Source: Larix kaempferi (Eukaryota > Streptophyta > Pinopsida > Pinales > Pinaceae). From it: DNA of 64,000 bases. Position numbers and translations under genes: made by a program. Below the pieces are notes generated by a model that saw only the letters and a list, made by a program, of their open reading frames with translations, made no database searches and had not been told where the DNA came from. Shown piece by piece: positions 12,766 through 24,420 of the stretch. Every line of letters starts with the position of its first letter. The stretch's first letter is position 1. The DNA lies in contig BSBM01000442.1 in assembly GCA_027924585.1 (NCBI GenBank), positions 8,990,001-9,054,000 of the forward strand, read 5' to 3'.

Positions 12766-12903
12766 GCAGGTTAGATGCAAAAGGTGTTGGAATGTTCTAA
12801 GACACTCAACAGAGGAATAAAACCCAAGTTAAAAGGCTTCAAAGTACCCTGCGCAAGGGAAATTCTATCCCCAAGTTGTTTGGTGTGGTGATCCCCCACG
12901 GAT

Positions 12904-13737
12904 ATTAGGCCTCCGCTGGCACTCTAAGAGTGAATAAGTTGACCTATAAGATCGGTTTTCCAGTCAAGGAAAACCAAGGTGTGGATATGGTAAAACAAAT
13001 CTAACCTAACCTATTTTAGAAAAGGGAAACTAGTCGAAGTCAGTCCTGTTCTAAAATGAAAGCTTGATGCTTATGTAGATCAACCCTGAGGTGTAAAGAA
13101 CAAATAGTTTATCACCCTTAACAGAAATTCCTTTAGATGAGATATTTGCTAACTTAAATTATGATTACTCAATGAAAATCAAACAATGATAATTCAAGCT
13201 TAAAGACCATCAAGATATAACCTGCTATCTCTTTGTTGATTGAAAAATCAACAATAATTGAATGTGTATCTGATCAATTGCAGAAATCGATAAAGAAAGT
13301 ATTTAATCGAAGAAATTCAATTAAATATTTTCATACATACATCAGTTATATAGAAAAATCAATACAACAGATTTATGCATTCATTAAATATATAACAAGA
13401 GATCATGTATATATATCAGATGATAATCTGGAATATAAAATTAGAAATTCTCAAAGAATTTGAGTAACAACCAGAAGATGGATCCAAGGATAACATTAAT
13501 GTATTAAGATGTCTTGTACCAAAATTACAATGACTCTAGCCACAGAGTATCCCCAGTCTTATCTTCTGCTGAATTACAATTCCAAAAATTCCAACCCCTC
13601 ACCAAGAGAGGTATTCTTCCTTAAATAAAAATATTACAACAGAGTACAATGAAAAATTCCCAAATGATAGGGATCCCAAAATCACGAATGAGTCTATTGG
13701 GCCAAAAAATCCTGCCACTTATCATATATCTCTAACA
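12904..13737 (-). repeat. R block: internal repeat of element A, first copy
   Basis: First copy of the repeat also seen at 4341-5163. On the minus strand it starts at TGTTAGAGATAT, carries TTATTTAAGGAAGAAT, and ends near TTAGAGTGCCAGCGG, 140 bp before gag. It directly follows the end of ORF1. It has the look of a fossil LTR half. Its divergence from the second copy is too high for the two to be the LTR pair of a later nested insertion. Confidence 0.75.
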
Positions 13738-13777
13738 ATTCATCTATGTTTGGATAGTTGATAGATTCTAGGCCTAT

Positions 13778-16700
13778 CTAGGCATAACATATGTTGTTCT
13801 CCATATCATGCTTGGCGAGCTTATGCCAAGTACGAAGGTAGAAATGGATTTTGATCTCAAAGGAGAGCGGTTTCATGATCGACTCATCCACGTGATCAAT
13901 GTTGATTGCTTCAATAGCCTGGATCTTCTGTGCAATTTCTTCACGTTCACGCTCCACTTCTTCCAGCTTACATTTAGGTGGAAGGGCCTTCAAAATAGGA
14001 TCCATGTATGGGAGATGCAGAGCTTCCATGATATTATCAGCTGCATACCAACGTCGAGTGCAAAGGTCTTTGGATTTTCTGATGATCTCTTTAGCGGAGT
14101 CATTGAATTCGATCCAGGTGTTCAGGGAGGCTTTGTTCTTCTTCATCTGAAGACTGTTAAGAATTGGGAGGTCGGATGGGATGTTTTTAATATACCTTTT
14201 CCATTCACTAACCTCGTCCTCAGCTTTGGAGGCTTGAATTCTCTTGATTTTCTGTACCTCAAGGTCAGAAGATAGTTTGTCAAAAATAATAAACGTCTCC
14301 CTAATTTCATCTTGTGCAATGTACAACTTTTCAAGCAATTGATAATGTCCATGATTAACTTCCAAGGCCATATCCTTGAACTCCTGTGGTGTAAACTTAG
14401 AAAAACTAGCTGAAGCTGCATTTGCGGTTACAGCTCCAACTTGGATCTCCAAGGTTGCTATCTTTTCTGCATGGATGGAGTTCTGAGTTTTTTCTGTGTT
14501 AAGCTGATTCTGAAGGGAGATGTTCTCTTGTTCTGATGCATGTAAGCATTCCATCCATCCCTGTCTAATATTATCCACAAGGAGGATATGTTCATCCTTA
14601 ATCCTGTCCAACTCATCTTCAAGTTCCTTAATTCTTTCCTTTTTAAGATCAACCTCTATATTCAGTAACTGAACTGAATCTGTATTGGCACCAGTGAAAG
14701 ATCCCAAAACTATTGTTGCTTTAATGGCTCCAGCTTGAGGATCACCAGTTTGTTGAGCCCATAAGACTTGAATTGGATCAGGTGATTCCAACACCTGCTC
14801 ATCGTTACTTCTCTTCCTTGTTATAGAAATAGTTTCCAATAGGAACCACATCTTCATCTACATATTCATCAACCACCTCAGTATTGATGGGAATAACATT
14901 AACAGTAGAGATTATTGAAGATGTCATAATACCACTAGGGTGAGGGATAGACATAGTAACTTGGGGAACGGCCACTGAGACAGAAACATCTTGGACAAGT
15001 GACTGGACCTATGTAGGTGAAGAGACCAAGATGGAAACTTCAGGCATAAGAGTCTGTTCTTTAGCATTGGGGGCTGATGACAGGGAAGGAACTATAGGTG
15101 GTTCCTCGATTCTAGGTGAAACAGAGATAGCTAATGGTAGAGATTGAGGAATTACAGAAGGCTTATCTTGAATTATGATAGAGGATGGAATGGGAAAAGG
15201 AATGGAGGTTAATTGATCGATGGAAGGTATTAGCAGAATGGGTTTGGGTGACTGTGTAGGAATGGTAGTTGTTTGAGCTTCTGGCACCATGGACTTAGGG
15301 ATAGAGAAAAACTCTTGACTGCCTGAAAGTGTGGTGGAATAAGAAGTTACACTACTGAACAATTGAGACAATGAAAAGGGAGGTAAGTGCTCTGAAAATG
15401 AAGCAAAAAATTGTTGAACTGATGTTAACTGAGATGTTGAAACCGAATAATCATGAATAGAGGTGTCTTCAAATGACTATTCCTGAACAGAGCATTCCAT
15501 TTCAATAACATTTAACAAATCTGTGACCAACTTGGATTGTTCTGTAATCTCCTCAGTTACTGGAACTGGGGGTTCAGGTTCTTCAGCAATATCACAGTCA
15601 ATAATCTTAACATTGGGGAGTGGATTGGCATGGATCCTTTTCCTTTTCGCTGAGCTGGCATGGGTAACCACCAAATCATTGTTTTCTTGCACAGCTGCAC
15701 TGATGATTTCAAGAGGGTTTGAAGGATCCATCATTTGTGAATCCACAATAACCTTCCGGGGTTCAACAACATGAGTCTTCAATACTGATGTCAATTGTGC
15801 CAAATCTTTCTGAAACTGTTGAGAAGTATATAATAGGGACTTGACCTATTCTACTGTTTTCTTGGGAGGTGAATCCTCGATGGGGGTTTTTCCTTTTCCT
15901 GGTTCTGAATGAAACACCACTTGAAGAGAATTATCTTCCTGGGCTTCTCTTTCTTCTCTTTCTCTTCTTACTTTATCCATCAAGTCCAACTCCAATTTCC
16001 TATGGCTTAGCACCCTAAGCTTTAATTCCTTCTGATATTGCAGAATGTTATGCTGCTCTTCTGGGTCTTTTGCTCTAGCACGAACTTCAGAAAATGAATT
16101 GAACCCATGATAGATAGAGTCATCTGGGATGTTTTCATGCACATAGTCCATTTTAATATGGGTTTGCTTGAAGTGTGCATCCAATAACTTCTTGGGGTTA
16201 TGCTTTCTTTTAGGGGAAAATCCCAATTTGAAATCAACCATTTGCTCACCAAGGATTGTTTCCCAATTAGAGGTTGGGATGACCAATGACCCAAGGTTCA
16301 AAAGGAATTTAGGCCATCCCTTCTTTGTAGGACCTGTAAGCTTCTTATACATACCATCAGTCACAGTTTGAAATGAAATTTATTGCAAAGCCAATCTATC
16401 AGGCACAATTCTGGGTAACAGATGTACAATATTACTACCCCAGACCCTGATGTATGAGAAATAGTCACACACATACCAGTCACCGATAGTATTGATGAGT
16501 GCCTTGGCATCATCCGAAAATGCTAGTGCTTCTTGCTTAAATATCTTGAAATAGACAGTGCCTCAAAATTGATCACATATATCATACAGTAGAGGGATAA
16601 TGTTTTCTTCCCATAAGATTGAATGATAGATGTGCACAGGTGGGTCTACTGGAGTCCAATTCTAGTTCAAGTTGGGGTATTGAAATTATGAGCAGAAAAC

Positions 16701-17438
16701 ATCAATTACATAGGTAGACAAAAAGAAATGTGGTTTTTTGAAGGTAGGAGACTTCTGGTAATCTTCGATAGCATTTTTTAATTCTGAGGACAAGATGGAA
16801 GCCCATGGGAAGGACTCGCCAGTAGTCAAGACATGATGCGCTATAGGCGCCCATTCATCTTTAAACAACGAACAATTGGGGAGTCCGAACAGTCGACCCA
16901 ACATAGCTTCTAGCAAAGAATAAGGTTCCTTGAACCAGGCGATTGGATACAGGTTGTCAGGCTTAAGCACGAAAGCATTAGGTTTTATCATCCAGGACTT
17001 CATCATTTCAGAAAAATTGTAATCGGACTTGGGGGATTGGATGAAATTAGGAGATAGGGTCTGCTCATGTGGCCTGAGAGCAAAATCTCGGGTCAAAACC
17101 TCGGGACGAAAATGAGTCAATTGATTCCCCAGAATATCATTTAAAGACCAGTCTTTAACACTAGCGTTCTGAACTATCCACTTCACTGCATCTGTATAAG
17201 GTAAGATAGCGGGCTGTGCAGCAATAGCATGAATTTGGGAATCCCTAATCTTCTCATAGGCAGGCCTATGAATTTCTACCTGTGAAAGGTCATCGTTTTC
17301 AAATATAGCATAAATCCGAGATGAATCCATTTGATAAGTCTCACTGACCTTCCCGCTGGTATCTGAGAAGATACCAAAGTTGGGGTCTTTGGTTAGGGTA
17401 TCTCTGAGAACGACCTTGGAACAGGTACTTCTTGACAT
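13778..17438 (-). pseudogene. Element A ORF1: large protein of unknown function upstream of gag, broken
   Basis: An ATG at 17438 (MSRSTCSK) follows a strong polypyrimidine tract and CAG. The first four open stretches, down to 15009, share one frame and are separated only by single stop codons (near 16683, 16640, 16560, 16380, 15843, 15474). A frameshift then leads into 14857-13778. From N to C there is a globular part of about 250 residues, a basic segment (PKRKHNPKK), a charged helix (VRREREEREAQ), a long Ser/Thr/Pro-rich low-complexity linker, then a coiled coil (KKERIKELEDELDRIKDEH and following heptads). An ORF before gag recalls Ogre-type elements of the Tat lineage, but I see no recognisable domain. 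The globular-plus-coiled-coil layout resembles ORF2 and the ORF of element B, without convincing motif matches. Confidence 0.6.
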
Positions 17439-17458
17439 AGTGGCAAACTTCGTAATTT

Positions 17459-18321
17459 CTGACAAAATAAAAGAAAACAAAAATAAAAAACAACAATCAC
17501 AAACACCCAAGAGACCAACCGAAAAATGAAACGACAGCAATCCTACCTGTGATAACTGAAAATCGGCAATCAGCTGAAGCAAGAAATCCACAGTAAAATC
17601 AGCACAGCGGAGTAATTTTCAACGAGTAAATATGATAACGAAAATAAATAAAAACCTATATTTATCAATTTACCCAAGTTAAATCATGACCGTAGGATCG
17701 AGAATAACGAATGGCTGAGATTAACCAATACGAAATGTGGGATCAGGTTCAGAAACACAAAATAAAAAGTTTTATTTACCATTCCCGAAAGCCAAAAACT
17801 GACACTGGCGGGTTTCAGGGTTCGGGTTTCAAAACGTCACCAAATCGAAACCAGGTTCCCGAAAGCCGCAACCCGACAATTACGGGTTGCGGGTTTTGGG
17901 ATGCAATCAAATGCAAAGTTAAAAAAAGGTAATTTCCAAATCCCGAAATGTGACATTGTCGGGTTTCAGGTTTATTAAAACTTACAAACAAAAAACCTAG
18001 ATTCCCACAACACGACATTGTCGGGTTCCGAGTTTATATAAAACAAAATTCAAAAAATGAAATCCTGCACCCGCAACTTTCGGGTTGCGGGTTTCGGGAT
18101 GATGAAATTCTAGAAAATGAGAACACCAATTTTCCACACCCGAAACTTTCGGGTTTCGGGTTGGTAAAGAAAAAAGGTTAAAACACTCAAAATTTAAAGA
18201 TTTTTGCAAACCAAACACTTAGAGATAATCCAAATCAGGAAGAAACATGGAGCAAAAAGGTATAGGCATTAGACTTAAGGAGATCTAAACCGAAAACTCA
18301 TATTCACAAAGGGAAACTTAC
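17459..18321 (-). other. Candidate intron between leader and ORF1 of element A
   Basis: On the minus strand the donor is GGGTAAGTTT (intron starts at 18321). The acceptor is a long T-rich tract, ATTTTTGTTTTCTTTTATTT, followed by TGTCAG ending at 17459, 21 bases before the ORF1 ATG. Length is 863 bp. The donor is conserved in the second leader copy (6575). Both sites match plant splice consensus well; use is untested. Confidence 0.55.
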
Positions 18322-18396
18322 CCATATAACTTCGAATTTTTTGAAAATGGGGCTCCCATGCTTTAGCTAAGCATGGGATCTGTTGTGGCCACAACA
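17700..18396 (-). repeat. L block: first copy of the element A leader
   Basis: In element orientation it opens with the perfect palindrome TGTTGTGGCCACAACA (18381-18396), then a hairpin with CCCATGCTT and AAGCATGGG arms and a 5-nt loop (18355-18377 region), then the splice donor, then a series of GC-rich hairpins. Two are perfect with 8-bp stems: 18070-18091 (CCCGCAAC/GTTGCGGG) and 18139-18160 (CCCGAAAC/GTTTCGGG). Homologous to 6130-6653. Confidence 0.65.
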
Positions 18397-18633
18397 AGTC
18401 TCTAGACTTATTCATGAAAACAAGATTAAAACATAATCAAATTCTAATTTCATTACTATTAATGTTGGGTTTTGGGGATTCCTGTTATAACAGATGCACA
18501 GGTTCTTACCTCTCGTCTTACCGCTCAACCGCCACCAGCCTATTTCTAAGTTTCAAAAGGGAAATTCAATCTATCACTAAGTTTTTAAGAGAAAATTCTA
18601 CCTATCTACAACTGAATTCTACCTATCTACAAC
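18397..18633 (-). other. Element A leader between PBS and L block
   Basis: No coding sequence recognised. A short direct repeat TCTACCTATCTACAACT occurs twice in tandem just inside the PBS (18597-18634). Confidence 0.4.
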
Positions 18634-18651
18634 TCCTCGGCAACGACGCCA
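18634..18651 (-). promoter_or_regulatory. Primer binding site of element A
   Basis: On the minus strand TGGCGTCGTTGCCGAGGA starts four bases inside the 5' LTR. It differs at two positions from the TGGCGCCGTTGCCGGGGA site, ascribed to tRNA-Asp, that is common in Athila/Tat elements. Confidence 0.85.
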
Positions 18652-18655
18652 AAAA

Positions 18656-21363
18656 TGTTGGGTGGATTAACTATCTTAACGAATCACCAAATATTTAATT
18701 ATCGACCAGGGTTGGTAATCTTAGAGTTGTGGCATAGTATATGCTCAGGTAGAATGGAACCTAAGGGTTAAGCTCGATAGACCTTAGAAATGTTTAATAA
18801 TGAAAAGATCGAAAAATATTTCAAAATGAAAAACCGAGGCAAACTTCAAAAATACAATTACTGAACTAATTGAACCTAACTAAACCAACAGATTAAAATA
18901 CTATCAATCTATACTACTCTATTCCATGGGAAATAATTGAAAAGATAAACACACAATATTATTCTCGGAAGCAAGAATTAATAAAAAATAGAACTACTTT
19001 GATGAAATTGAAATCTATTGATTAATAATTCAAACTCTAATCTAGAAATTAGAAAAACAATTGTAAATAAGTTTAGAAACCTATCTATGAAATGATTCAA
19101 TTGATAACAAACTATGGAAACAAGAAACTATATTAACTTAAAGCAAAACTACAAACTACTTACTGAATTCAAAAACTATTCATACATTCAACTCAAGATC
19201 AAACTAAACTAGTTAATTCCATTCTGCTTGAGGATTCTGAGGAAATGTATCAAATGTAATAGGAATAGGAGAGGATGTATCAAATGACTTTCAAATGTGA
19301 CAAGGATACATAACATAATCAAATCTAGTTTAACTTCTACAAATAAATGCAAACTAAAGAGTGTCCAATTACAACTAACTTTAAACATTGTAATTTATTT
19401 TCTATCCATAAGCAAATGACATAGGACAAAGGTAATCTAGAAGCAAGTAGAAAACGTAATAAATATATTTACTTGGAAATGAATTTGATTTAGAAGCAAG
19501 TAGAAAACTGGATAAAGATGTCTTATTTCTGAACCAAATCCTATTCTATGAACATCTTCATTAACTATGTGAATGGGAAAACTAATCCTATGCTTAAACG
19601 AAGAAACTATCAAAACTAAGATACTTGGAGAATGAAATTACTAAGTCTAATCTGGAATCAATCTTAAGAAACATGAAATAAACTAAACTAGGAATGAAAC
19701 TGATAAATTCTAGAATCGTAAAATATTAATGAATAAGATATAAAACAAAAACATAATCTGAAAAGCAACTAAAGCAAAGATAAGAAAATGGAATGAAAAC
19801 TAAGGATGAGTATGAAACTTAATTAAAACTCTATGTAGTGAAAAACAAGGTCCTAATTACATCTAAGAATGCTAATTAAATACAAGAAATAGTATAGTTC
19901 AAAAACCTTAGAAACTGGATTCTAAACAAGCATAAAAACAATGTAGAAAATATTAAAGTCAGTATGATGATCTGGATGACAGTCCAAATGATAGTCTAGA
20001 TGGAAGAAAATGATATAAACTAAGGAAAGAAGTAGACTGAATGATCTGAACGCCAGCTGGTTGATGCATATGAACCTACAGTGCAAGGAAAGCAGTGAAT
20101 AGACTGTCTAGAAGCTAAAATAACAAAAATCCATCTATACTAATCATTATCTAAGGAAACAAACTATGTCTATTGCATGGTAGAACAAGGCTGAGATGTA
20201 AATAAAACTAATCTACAGCTACATGAAAAATGAGCAGAACTGTATCTAACTATGAATTAAACTTGAACTACTGAAACATTAACTAGTTGGCTTTATCTAA
20301 TTGCAAATGACAAAACAAAAAAAGCAAACTAAGAAGACTTAAGCATGACCGGTCACTTGAAATTTTAGGAATGTAGATTACATTAGTAGCAAGATATAAA
20401 CTACAGGAAATAAAGAATGGTCATGTACAGGAAACAAGTTAAATACTGGAAATGAAAACTATTTACTTGCATAAAAGAAATGCATAATATATACAATAAA
20501 ACCTCTGGTTGTTGAGGGGCCCTTCTCAGCAATCAGGGATTGAATCTTAACTCAAGTTATTCACCAACAACAGAACATCAACAGCTAGAATTTGGAACTT
20601 CCATTAACTGAGAAAAATTACACAGCGTCTCTATAAAAATTACTGCTACCGTCTATGTGCTATGATATTCCTATCCTTATGTTGTTGTTCTTCATAGGAA
20701 ACGTCTTTATATAAGTTTTACAACAAGAGAGAAGGTCGACGTAGTCAACCTCTCTAAAAATAGAGGTCTTAATGGATGTAGAACAGCTACAGGGTGGTTT
20801 ACGACAGCGCACAGGCCGTCTTCCTGAGTCCATGGGCGTTGATCTTCCATGACGCGAGCAATTGTGCGTTAGTTATCCTTGACATGGGAAGGTGATGTGG
20901 TGTTGATCTAGGCGGATGAGAGAGCATATCTTCTAGAATGGAGGCTCACAAACCATGAGGGCCACATCCTTAACAGAACCCATATCATCATTTTTGTCTT
21001 TAATGCCCCGAAATATCTCAACCAACGATTCCACAGGTGTGAATGGAGGGCTGGACGACAATTCGAATGTGGCTAGGCATCTTCGGTGTGAACGCGTGGC
21101 TGAATGAAGGTTTGAATGACAACCACAACCTGTATATCAAAAACTAAATGCCAAGCATATCTAGAAAAGTGAGATTATTGTCAATAAACCATAAAAATGA
21201 TGATATTTAACCAAGATTCATGTGATATGCAAATACGTCCATACCTGAGTCTGATTGATGGTCTGAGTGGCAAGGAGAATAACTTATCATTTCAAAATAG
21301 TGAAAATAACGCCAATCATAGCATGTTTACTGATCAAAATGGTGACGAAAATGGACATGAACA
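18656..21363 (-). repeat. 5' LTR of element A, 2708 bp
   Basis: On the plus strand it starts TGTTGGGTGG and ends GACATGAACA, so on the element strand it runs TGTTCATG...CCAACA with the canonical TG/CA ends. Positions 19510-21363 match the truncated 3' LTR at the window start. It carries repeated short words of the type GAATGA/CTGGATGA. The open stretches inside it are not conserved as proteins. Confidence 0.9.
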
Positions 21364-22034
21364 AAAATATCAAACCAAACCCTTCCATTTTTTCCAATTT
21401 AGTGGTAAACCAGTCCTAACATGTCTTAAATCAATGTCCAAGTCTGCAAGTATAGAAATGAAGCCTAAATGTGGCCCTAAAATAGTGAAATATCAAAGTT
21501 AGTTCTAGCATTTTTTGCAAATTTGAATCAAGAAAGATTTAAAGTTCTTTTAAAATATTCCAAATATTTAGCTAAAGAGGATCCAAGTAAGGTCCAAAAT
21601 ATAATCTAAGGGGTTCCTCATCCAATGCAAGAAGAAAAAATCACAAAACCCAAGGCAAGGATGAAGAACCGAGCTCCAAAAACTCAAAAACCTAGCCGAC
21701 ACACCTTTCAGAACAGAGAAGAGCATTGAAATGGGATCAACGCACCTTGCACACATGCAGGGTGCATTGGTGACACATTTTTCTAGTGTACAAGGTGTGT
21801 CTTTTGACCAACAATGCTCTGTATGCACAGACATAGTGTGTTGGTCCTCTAAATCAAGAAAAAATGAGATCTAAGCTATATTTTCAATATTTTTGGGTGT
21901 TTAGGAGGTGATTAAGGCTGGTTTTGATGTTCTAAACTTGGAACATAGGTTATTTAAGAGTTATTAAGGAAATATTTAAGCAAATCTGAAAGATTGAAAC
22001 ACAAAAATATTGAAGAAATTTTCAAATTAAATCC
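21364..22034. other. Flank between element A and the older LTR
   Basis: No gene recognised. It contains repeated words around GCACACCTT/GTGCATTGG at 21700-21840, of a kind often seen downstream of Ty3-type LTRs, so it may be the leader of the same old minus-strand element as 22035-22863. The first five bases, AAAAT, are the expected target duplication of element A. Confidence 0.35.
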
Positions 22035-22863
22035 CCAATATGGTCTCCAATCTGATAACTGCATTTAAGGTAGGGATGTGTCTACCCTAAATGGCTATAT
22101 TACTATGAAGTGGTGAGGTTCAATCATCAGAAATGAACAATTATACAACATTTCCTAATACATTAAACCAATTATCTATCATTTCCTAAGATCTTTAAAC
22201 CATTATGAATTGAAACTAAACTTGAGAATAAAAACTTAAACTCATGAATGGAAGGAAAATTTAATTATTTCATTTGATATCAAAGGAGAACATAGACATA
22301 CTTACAATCTAGTTTGAGATACATCCATCCTTCCTTGATTTGAGCTATCCTTCTCCATCCTTGCCTTTGATGAAGATGATATTTCCAATCCTCCAAATAT
22401 CCCCAGCATGCCTTTGATCTTCCTTTTTCCTCTTCTACCATGTCCCAAATTCCTTTGTTTTATAGTATTGGGGAATTGGATCTCAAGTTTCATATTTCAA
22501 CGTGGGATAATCCCTTTCTTGATTTTTTATTCTTTTTAATAAAAAACCCACTTTCCATAGTATTTTCAAGATTTTGTCACAAATTCAGAATTCTCAAGCA
22601 CATTTAATGCAATCTTGTGCATTTATTCTCACTATTGACTAGCGGATCTTAGATTTGAGCCTTCGATTAAACAATCCAATCACTGAACCTTGTATCTTTA
22701 GGATCCTTCTTTCTTCACTCAATCCTTCTGATCATGGAAGTAGTGATTAGATAAGAGAGTATTGTTCTCCTATGTACTTGTCTTCTTACTTCATGTTGTG
22801 GGTGCATAATAAAATTCGCTTCTGCCTTACACTTTGTTAAGGGTGTTAATTTGATTGTTAACA
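22035..22863 (-). repeat. LTR of an old minus-strand element, same family as the 3' LTR of G
   Basis: Read on the minus strand it begins TGTTAACAATCAAATTAACA at 22863 and aligns with 61822-62640. Shared parts include the start, a CTATAAAA box near 22460 followed by AGGAATTTGGG, and the tail around GTAGACACATCC. There is no PPT to its right, so it is either a solo LTR or a 5' LTR whose internal part was displaced by element A. The left edge is approximate. Confidence 0.6.
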
Positions 22864-23493
22864 TAGGCTAGGGTTCTAGTAGGAATTTTGGAAGAATGTC
22901 GATATGGAAGAGTGAATGTATGATGAAAATGAGCACCTCCACCACCTTTTTATAGCAATTTTGGATGGTGGTATATTGTCCCATGGTATTGGGCTGCCAG
23001 TAGTGTTGGCCCGTACTATTTGATGGTTTCCCTCCTTTTTCTTTTATTTTGAATATTTCTCCTTTTTTATTTTTCTTTTATTTTTATTTTCTGGGGATTT
23101 TGACCATTTTTTAGGAATTTAATTCATTTTTAAGGGAAATAATGATCTTTTTCCCATTTGATTACCAACTTATGGATTTTGTGTTTTTGGAGGCCAAATA
23201 TGTAGGAAAAAGGGATAAATGGACTATGTGACTAAGGGGATGAGCTAGGTGGTCAAATTTTTGTTTTAACATTGCTTATTTTAGTTGAAATTCATTTGAG
23301 CAGTTTGGACATTTCTTCCATTTTTTATTCTTGTTTTCTTTACTAATTACAGAGGTACCCGCCTCATCTCTAAACTTCTTTTTATCTTAATCATGTTTAT
23401 TTATCAACCTTCCCGAGGTAGTGATATTACCTTCCACATATAGAGGATCATCCATCATGCTTAGAAGATTTGCAGACCTCCTTTCCCTAAGAA
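22864..23493 (-). other. Decayed continuation of the gag below, no clear gene
   Basis: The first part in minus orientation can still be read as gag-like peptide (RERRSANLLS) down to about 23395. Beyond that it is AT-rich with many stops. Confidence 0.35.
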
Positions 23494-24420
23494 TCATGGA
23501 AAATTCAGAATCAAAATCTCTACATATGTAACTTTAACAACTTGTGAAGGTATGATATCTTGAGGTATCTTCTTATAAATTTTGTTAAACCTTTTATTGA
23601 ATTCCATTGTAGTTTCTCCATTTTTCTTTCTTAAGGAAGAAAACCTAGTCAGGTAGTATAAGTGATATGTTTTCTTCCCCCATTGCTTCATGAATGCATA
23701 TTCTAAAGGTATCCAGGAGTTTAAAGAGTCTACTGGTACGAATCTAAACCACTTCCTTACTTTAGCTTCTAAATTTTGTACAAACAACCTCATAAACACA
23801 TCAACATGCTCAATATCCAAGTTATCAGTAAAATATTGAAACATAGCCATATGTTCCTCAGCTGTTGTAACTTTCTCTCCATCACATTTTGGCAATATAT
23901 TTAAATAGCTATTAGGAAGGTCATGTAGGTTATTTCATAAATTAAAAGGGCCATTCCTGGTATCTATCGAATGGTTTACAACTGGGGGAGGTCCACCTCC
24001 CCCACCTACCATATTTAAATGTTGCAAGATTGTATTCTTGGCTATAGGAGTGACAGCAGGTCTCTTAGTTCTCAATTAAGTTTGCACATTACTTGAAGTA
24101 ACTGTAGAGAGAGAAAAACGAGATATATGAGACTCAATTATATGACTAATAAGAGTACTAGCATTTTATTTATTATTCAAATTCAAGCTACTTTCATGAT
24201 TTCTGAAAGTAGGAGAAATTAAAGGAGAATTTATTTTAGGAATACGTTTCTCCCAATTACTTTGCTCAGCTAAAATCTTCCTCCAGTGGTTTATTGAATC
24301 CGAGAGACTCAATAATTCATCAAAAATAATATTTCCTATAATGTGTATCTTTATAGGATCCATATTCAAAATAGTGGAGTCGCCATGGTGATAAATATCA
24401 GTCAATTTTATCTGATCCAA
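23494..24420 (-). pseudogene. Ty3/gypsy gag fragment, broken
   Basis: A start region (MDQIKLTDIYHHGDSTILNM) at 24420 is followed by stops and then a well-kept capsid core at 23895-23494: KCDGEKVTTAEEHMAMFQYF, VDVFMRLFVQNLEAKVRKWF, AFMKQWGKKTYHLYYLTRF and MEFNKRFNKIYKKIP. This is the standard Retrotrans_gag pattern (conserved W at the KWF site, then FM.QWG and F...F). A Gly/Pro tract (GGGGPPP) precedes the core. No protease or pol follows. It is not near-identical to any other gag in the window. Confidence 0.75.

Larger units (their letters stand above)
1..21363 (-). mobile_element. Element A: giant Ty3/gypsy LTR retrotransposon (Athila/Tat-like pol)
   Basis: The segments 1-1864 and 19510-21363 are direct copies of each other and bracket a PBS (18634-18651) and a PPT (1865-1876), both oriented on the minus strand. 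This defines one LTR retrotransposon of about 22 kb, whose 3' LTR is cut by the window start. In its own orientation the order is LTR, PBS, L block, ORF1, R block, gag, protease, RT, RNase H, integrase, L' block, short ORF, R' block, ORF2, PPT, LTR. The RT and protease motifs and the lack of a visible chromodomain point to the Athila/Tat side of Ty3/gypsy (inference). Every reading frame is broken. The bases just outside the right LTR are AAAAT, so the same five bases are expected just left of the element, outside this window. Confidence 0.85.

Noticed and set aside
4341-13737. R and R' as the LTR pair of an element nested in A
   Set aside because: They differ far more than the enclosing LTRs, lack matching target duplications, and have no good PBS/PPT at their edges. 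Kept as internal repeats, with the fossil-LTR idea listed separately.
13808-14275. Plus-strand open stretch of 155 codons over ORF1
   Set aside because: It is the antisense shadow of the coiled-coil part of ORF1.
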